Shown here piece after piece: positions 55,893 through 58,675 of a DNA stretch of 58,675 bases. Source of the stretch: Planctomycetes bacterium HGW-Planctomycetes-1 (GTDB lineage: Bacteria > Planctomycetota > Phycisphaerae > Sedimentisphaerales > UBA12454); the NCBI GenBank assembly GCA_002839495.1, contig PGYD01000003.1:1-58675 (forward strand), given 5' to 3'. Below the pieces are notes generated by a model. It did not search any database, had not been told where the DNA came from, and saw nothing but the letters and a program-made list of their open reading frames with translations. Position 1 is the stretch's first letter, and each line of letters starts with the position of its first letter. The position numbers were made by a program, and so were the translations under genes.

Positions 55893-57842
55893 ATGACACA
55901 TAGAGTATTGCAATTAGCGGAACACGAAGTTGATGCATCCAAAACGCGTCAGAAACAGGTTCGGGTAAGTCTCGCTCTGGCAGGAACGCTGCTGGGCGGA
56001 ACGCTGCTTTTGAACAGCATTATCAGTCCGATTTTCTACGGCAAAGATTCGCAAATCAAGGAATTGCTCGCTATGTTCGCGGCGGTATTGCTCGGAACGC
56101 CTGTTATTATTCATTCGATTAAAGGCGTTATCAGGGGCGAAATGCATATGGATGAGCTGGTGGCGCTGGCGATAGTAGCCGCATTTGCCACCGGAGATTA
56201 TGTCGCGGCAAGCGTTGTGGCATTCTTTTTGCTTTTGAGTGAACTTGTTGAAACAAGAACTGCGCTCGGGGCAAGGGCTGCGATTGAATTGCTTATCAAA
56301 CTTACCCCCACAAAGGCTTCGCTGCTCGACTCAGGCGGCGGCGAAAAAGAGGTCGATGTCAGCAGGTTGAAATGCGATGATATTATAAGGGTAAGGCCCG
56401 GCGACAACATCGCCGCCGACGGCGAAGTCGTGAAAGGGTTAAGCTCTATTAATGAAGCGACAATAACTGGAGAATCACTGCCTGTCGATAAAGTCCCCGG
56501 AATGCAGGTCTTTGCAGGAACGAACAATCTTACAGGTGTTCTTGATATTAAGGTTACAAGGGCCGGTAAAGATACGACGCTCGGAAAAGTGCAATCGCTT
56601 ATCCTGCAGGCCGAACATACGAAAATACCGATTATGCGTATAATCGACAGGTACGTAAAATGGTACATACCTTTGATATTGATGATTTCAGCGATAATAT
56701 GGTTCTTTACGCGGGATGTTAACCGCGCGATAGGTGCTTTGGTTGTTTCCTGTCCGTGCGCACTGATACTTGCGACGCCGACAGCAATGGTAGCGGCATT
56801 GTCCGCCTCGGCGAGGCTGGGCATCCTTATAAAGAAGGTCGCAGACCTCGAACTTGCCGGCAGAATTACCGCAATGGTATTCGATAAGACCGGAACCCTG
56901 ACGACAGGGCAGCTTTATGTTACCAAACTTACCCCTGCACAGGGAGTTGAGCCTGCGGAACTTTTGAAATTCGCCGCCTCGGCGGAACAAATGAGTAAAC
57001 ATCCTGCCGCAAGGGCACTGCAAATCGTAGCAAAAGAAGCGAACTTGTCGCTGGATACGCATAGCGAGTTTGCCGAAACGCCCGGAAAAGGTGTAAGAGC
57101 TTTAGTGAATGAAACGGAGGTATTTGTCGGACGGGATACTTTTCTTAAGGAAAATGGTATAGATACATCTGCTGTTCCGGACCCGGCATTGCACGAAGAG
57201 CAGGGATTCAGCACTTTATATGTCGGCAGGGACAAGAAATGTATCGGCTGGATAGGCTTGCAGGACAAGACCCGGCCGGAAGCAAGATATGCGGTCGAAC
57301 AGTTGTTGGAAACAGGTGTACGACGAGTAACGATGCTGACCGGAGACAGGGAAGAAGTAGCTAAAAGGGTTGCGACAGAACTCGGATGTACGGATGTAAA
57401 GGCAAAATGTCTGCCGCACGACAAACTCGCTATTGTCGAAAGAATGAAAGATGAAGGATTCGTTGTCGCGGTGGTCGGCGACGGAATAAATGACGCTCCG
57501 GCTCTTGCCAGCGGAGACCTCGGTATAGCGATGGGCGCCGCCGGTAGCGATGTCGCGATAAACTCGGCGTCGATAGCTCTTATGAGCAATGACCTTAAGA
57601 GGCTCCCGTTCCTCGTAAAACTTTCACGTAAAACCACGTCGATTATTAACCAGAATCTTTTGTTCGGAATTTTATTTATAATCCTCGGCGTTTCGGCCTC
57701 TGCAGCAGGCTGGCTGCCGCTGATTTACGCGGCTCTGCTGCACTTTGCCGGTTCGCTGGTTGTAGTATTCAATAGCGCAAGGCTTGTGCGGTATGGCGAA
57801 GAACTCGAACCGCATAGCTATACGCCGGCGGTAAATGTTTAG
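55893..57842 (+). CDS. P1B-type heavy-metal ATPase, no N-terminal HMA Cys motif
   Basis: VSCPCALILATPTAMVA, FDKTGTLTTGQL, MLTGDREEVAKRVA, VGDGINDAPALASGDLGIAMG. Confidence 0.95.
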   Translation: MTHRVLQLAEHEVDASKTRQKQVRVSLALAGTLLGGTLLLNSIISPIFYGKDSQIKELLAMFAAVLLGTPVIIHSIKGVIRGEMHMDELVALAIVAAFATGDYVAASVVAFFLLLSELVETRTALGARAAIELLIKLTPTKASLLDSGGGEKEVDVSRLKCDDIIRVRPGDNIAADGEVVKGLSSINEATITGESLPVDKVPGMQVFAGTNNLTGVLDIKVTRAGKDTTLGKVQSLILQAEHTKIPIMRIIDRYVKWYIPLILMISAIIWFFTRDVNRAIGALVVSCPCALILATPTAMVAALSASARLGILIKKVADLELAGRITAMVFDKTGTLTTGQLYVTKLTPAQGVEPAELLKFAASAEQMSKHPAARALQIVAKEANLSLDTHSEFAETPGKGVRALVNETEVFVGRDTFLKENGIDTSAVPDPALHEEQGFSTLYVGRDKKCIGWIGLQDKTRPEARYAVEQLLETGVRRVTMLTGDREEVAKRVATELGCTDVKAKCLPHDKLAIVERMKDEGFVVAVVGDGINDAPALASGDLGIAMGAAGSDVAINSASIALMSNDLKRLPFLVKLSRKTTSIINQNLLFGILFIILGVSASAAGWLPLIYAALLHFAGSLVVVFNSARLVRYGEELEPHSYTPAVNV

Positions 57843-57891
57843 TAAAGGATTACATCTCAAAATTTAATCTTGTTGATTTTAAGAGGGTCTA

Positions 57892-58675
57892 TTGGCAGCG
57901 GGAAATGGACAATTTGTAATAGAAACGTTTTCACTTACCAAAATTTTTGCGGACTGGTGGGGACGAAACAGAGTCGTTGCGGTCGATAATCTAAACCTCA
58001 AGGTCAGAAATAATCAGGTATTCGGACTTTTAGGGCCTAATGGGTCGGGAAAAACGACTATCCTGAAAATGCTGCTTGGACTCCTGCATCCTACAAAAGG
58101 AAGAGCGGTTGTGCTGGGCGGAGACGGCAGGGACCCAAAAATAACCTCGCAAATAGGATTCCTGCCGGAAGAGTCATATTTATATTCGTACCTGAATGCC
58201 AGAGAAACGCTGGATTTTTACGGCAGGCTGTTTGGCCTTAACAGCAGAATCAGAAAAGCAAGAGTCGATGCGCTTCTCGATATGGTCGGCCTGGCCGGAA
58301 TGGCAAACAGGCCTGTCGGGACATTCTCGAAAGGTATGGCAAGAAGAATAGGTCTGGCTCAGGCGCTTATAAACGACCCGAAACTGCTTATTCTCGACGA
58401 GCCGACGAGCGGACTGGACCCCATCGGCACAAGACAGATTAAAGACTTAATCGTCGAACTTGCAAGACGCGGCAAGACGGTTCTGCTGAGCAGTCATTTG
58501 CTGGCCGATGCCGAAGAGGTCTGCGACCGTGTCGTGATTCTTTATGGCGGACTGGTGCAGAGGGAAGGCAGTATCGAAGAACTTCTCGAAAGAAAAGACA
58601 AGACCCAGATTACCACGAATATTCTAACCGAAAGAGCGGTAGAGCAAATAAAACGGATAATTGAAAAAGACGGCG
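57892..58675 (+). CDS. ABC transporter ATP-binding protein (3' truncated by window), TTG start; not in ORF track
   Basis: VFGLLGPNGSGKTTILKMLLGLLHPTKG, GTFSKGMARRIGLAQALINDPKLLILDEPTSGLDPIGTRQI. Confidence 0.93.
   Translation, partial: MAAGNGQFVIETFSLTKIFADWWGRNRVVAVDNLNLKVRNNQVFGLLGPNGSGKTTILKMLLGLLHPTKGRAVVLGGDGRDPKITSQIGFLPEESYLYSYLNARETLDFYGRLFGLNSRIRKARVDALLDMVGLAGMANRPVGTFSKGMARRIGLAQALINDPKLLILDEPTSGLDPIGTRQIKDLIVELARRGKTVLLSSHLLADAEEVCDRVVILYGGLVQREGSIEELLERKDKTQITTNILTERAVEQIKRIIEKDG

Overview
The window is 58.7 kb of mostly housekeeping bacterial chromosome. It is probably a Planctomycetota (Phycisphaerae-like) genome, inferred from the HYExAFE protein, dockerin-like DFxxFAxxW repeats, a Ser/Thr kinase and the gene content; lineage was not tested. 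In order it holds: the C-terminal end of an Rhs protein; an RRM/Gly-rich protein plus an unannotated 35-aa basic ORF and a terminator; uvrB-nadC-birA-lpdA; DUF502-hpf-ptsN-ptsH-ptsI-DUF2344-rng-kdsD-kdsC-lptC-like; etfBA-acyl-CoA dehydrogenase; kinase and radical SAM genes; a CvpA/GspE-like/PilT block; hisS, HYExAFE, bioB, rsmD and cca; four tRNAs; hisF, tadA, comEC and serS; a compact KS-KS-DH-ACP-DH type II acyl synthase operon; secreted and surface proteins; and a triple-SPFH / P1B-ATPase / ABC transporter block. The strongest leads are: (1) two FabZ-like dehydratases in one operon that have lost opposite halves of the catalytic His/Glu pair, suggesting an obligate heterodimer; (2) a 65-bp palindromic element with a TAAA target duplication inserted in frame in rsmD; (3) a 13-bp inverted repeat that can sequester the bioB ribosome-binding site, in a genome region with a BirA lacking an HTH; (4) a DUF2344 gene with no ATG/GTG/TTG start available for its conserved N-terminus; (5) a membrane-anchored GspE-like ATPase with a degenerate Walker A motif; (6) hisF reading into tRNA-Ser. 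All calls come from reading the sequence; no database searches were run.
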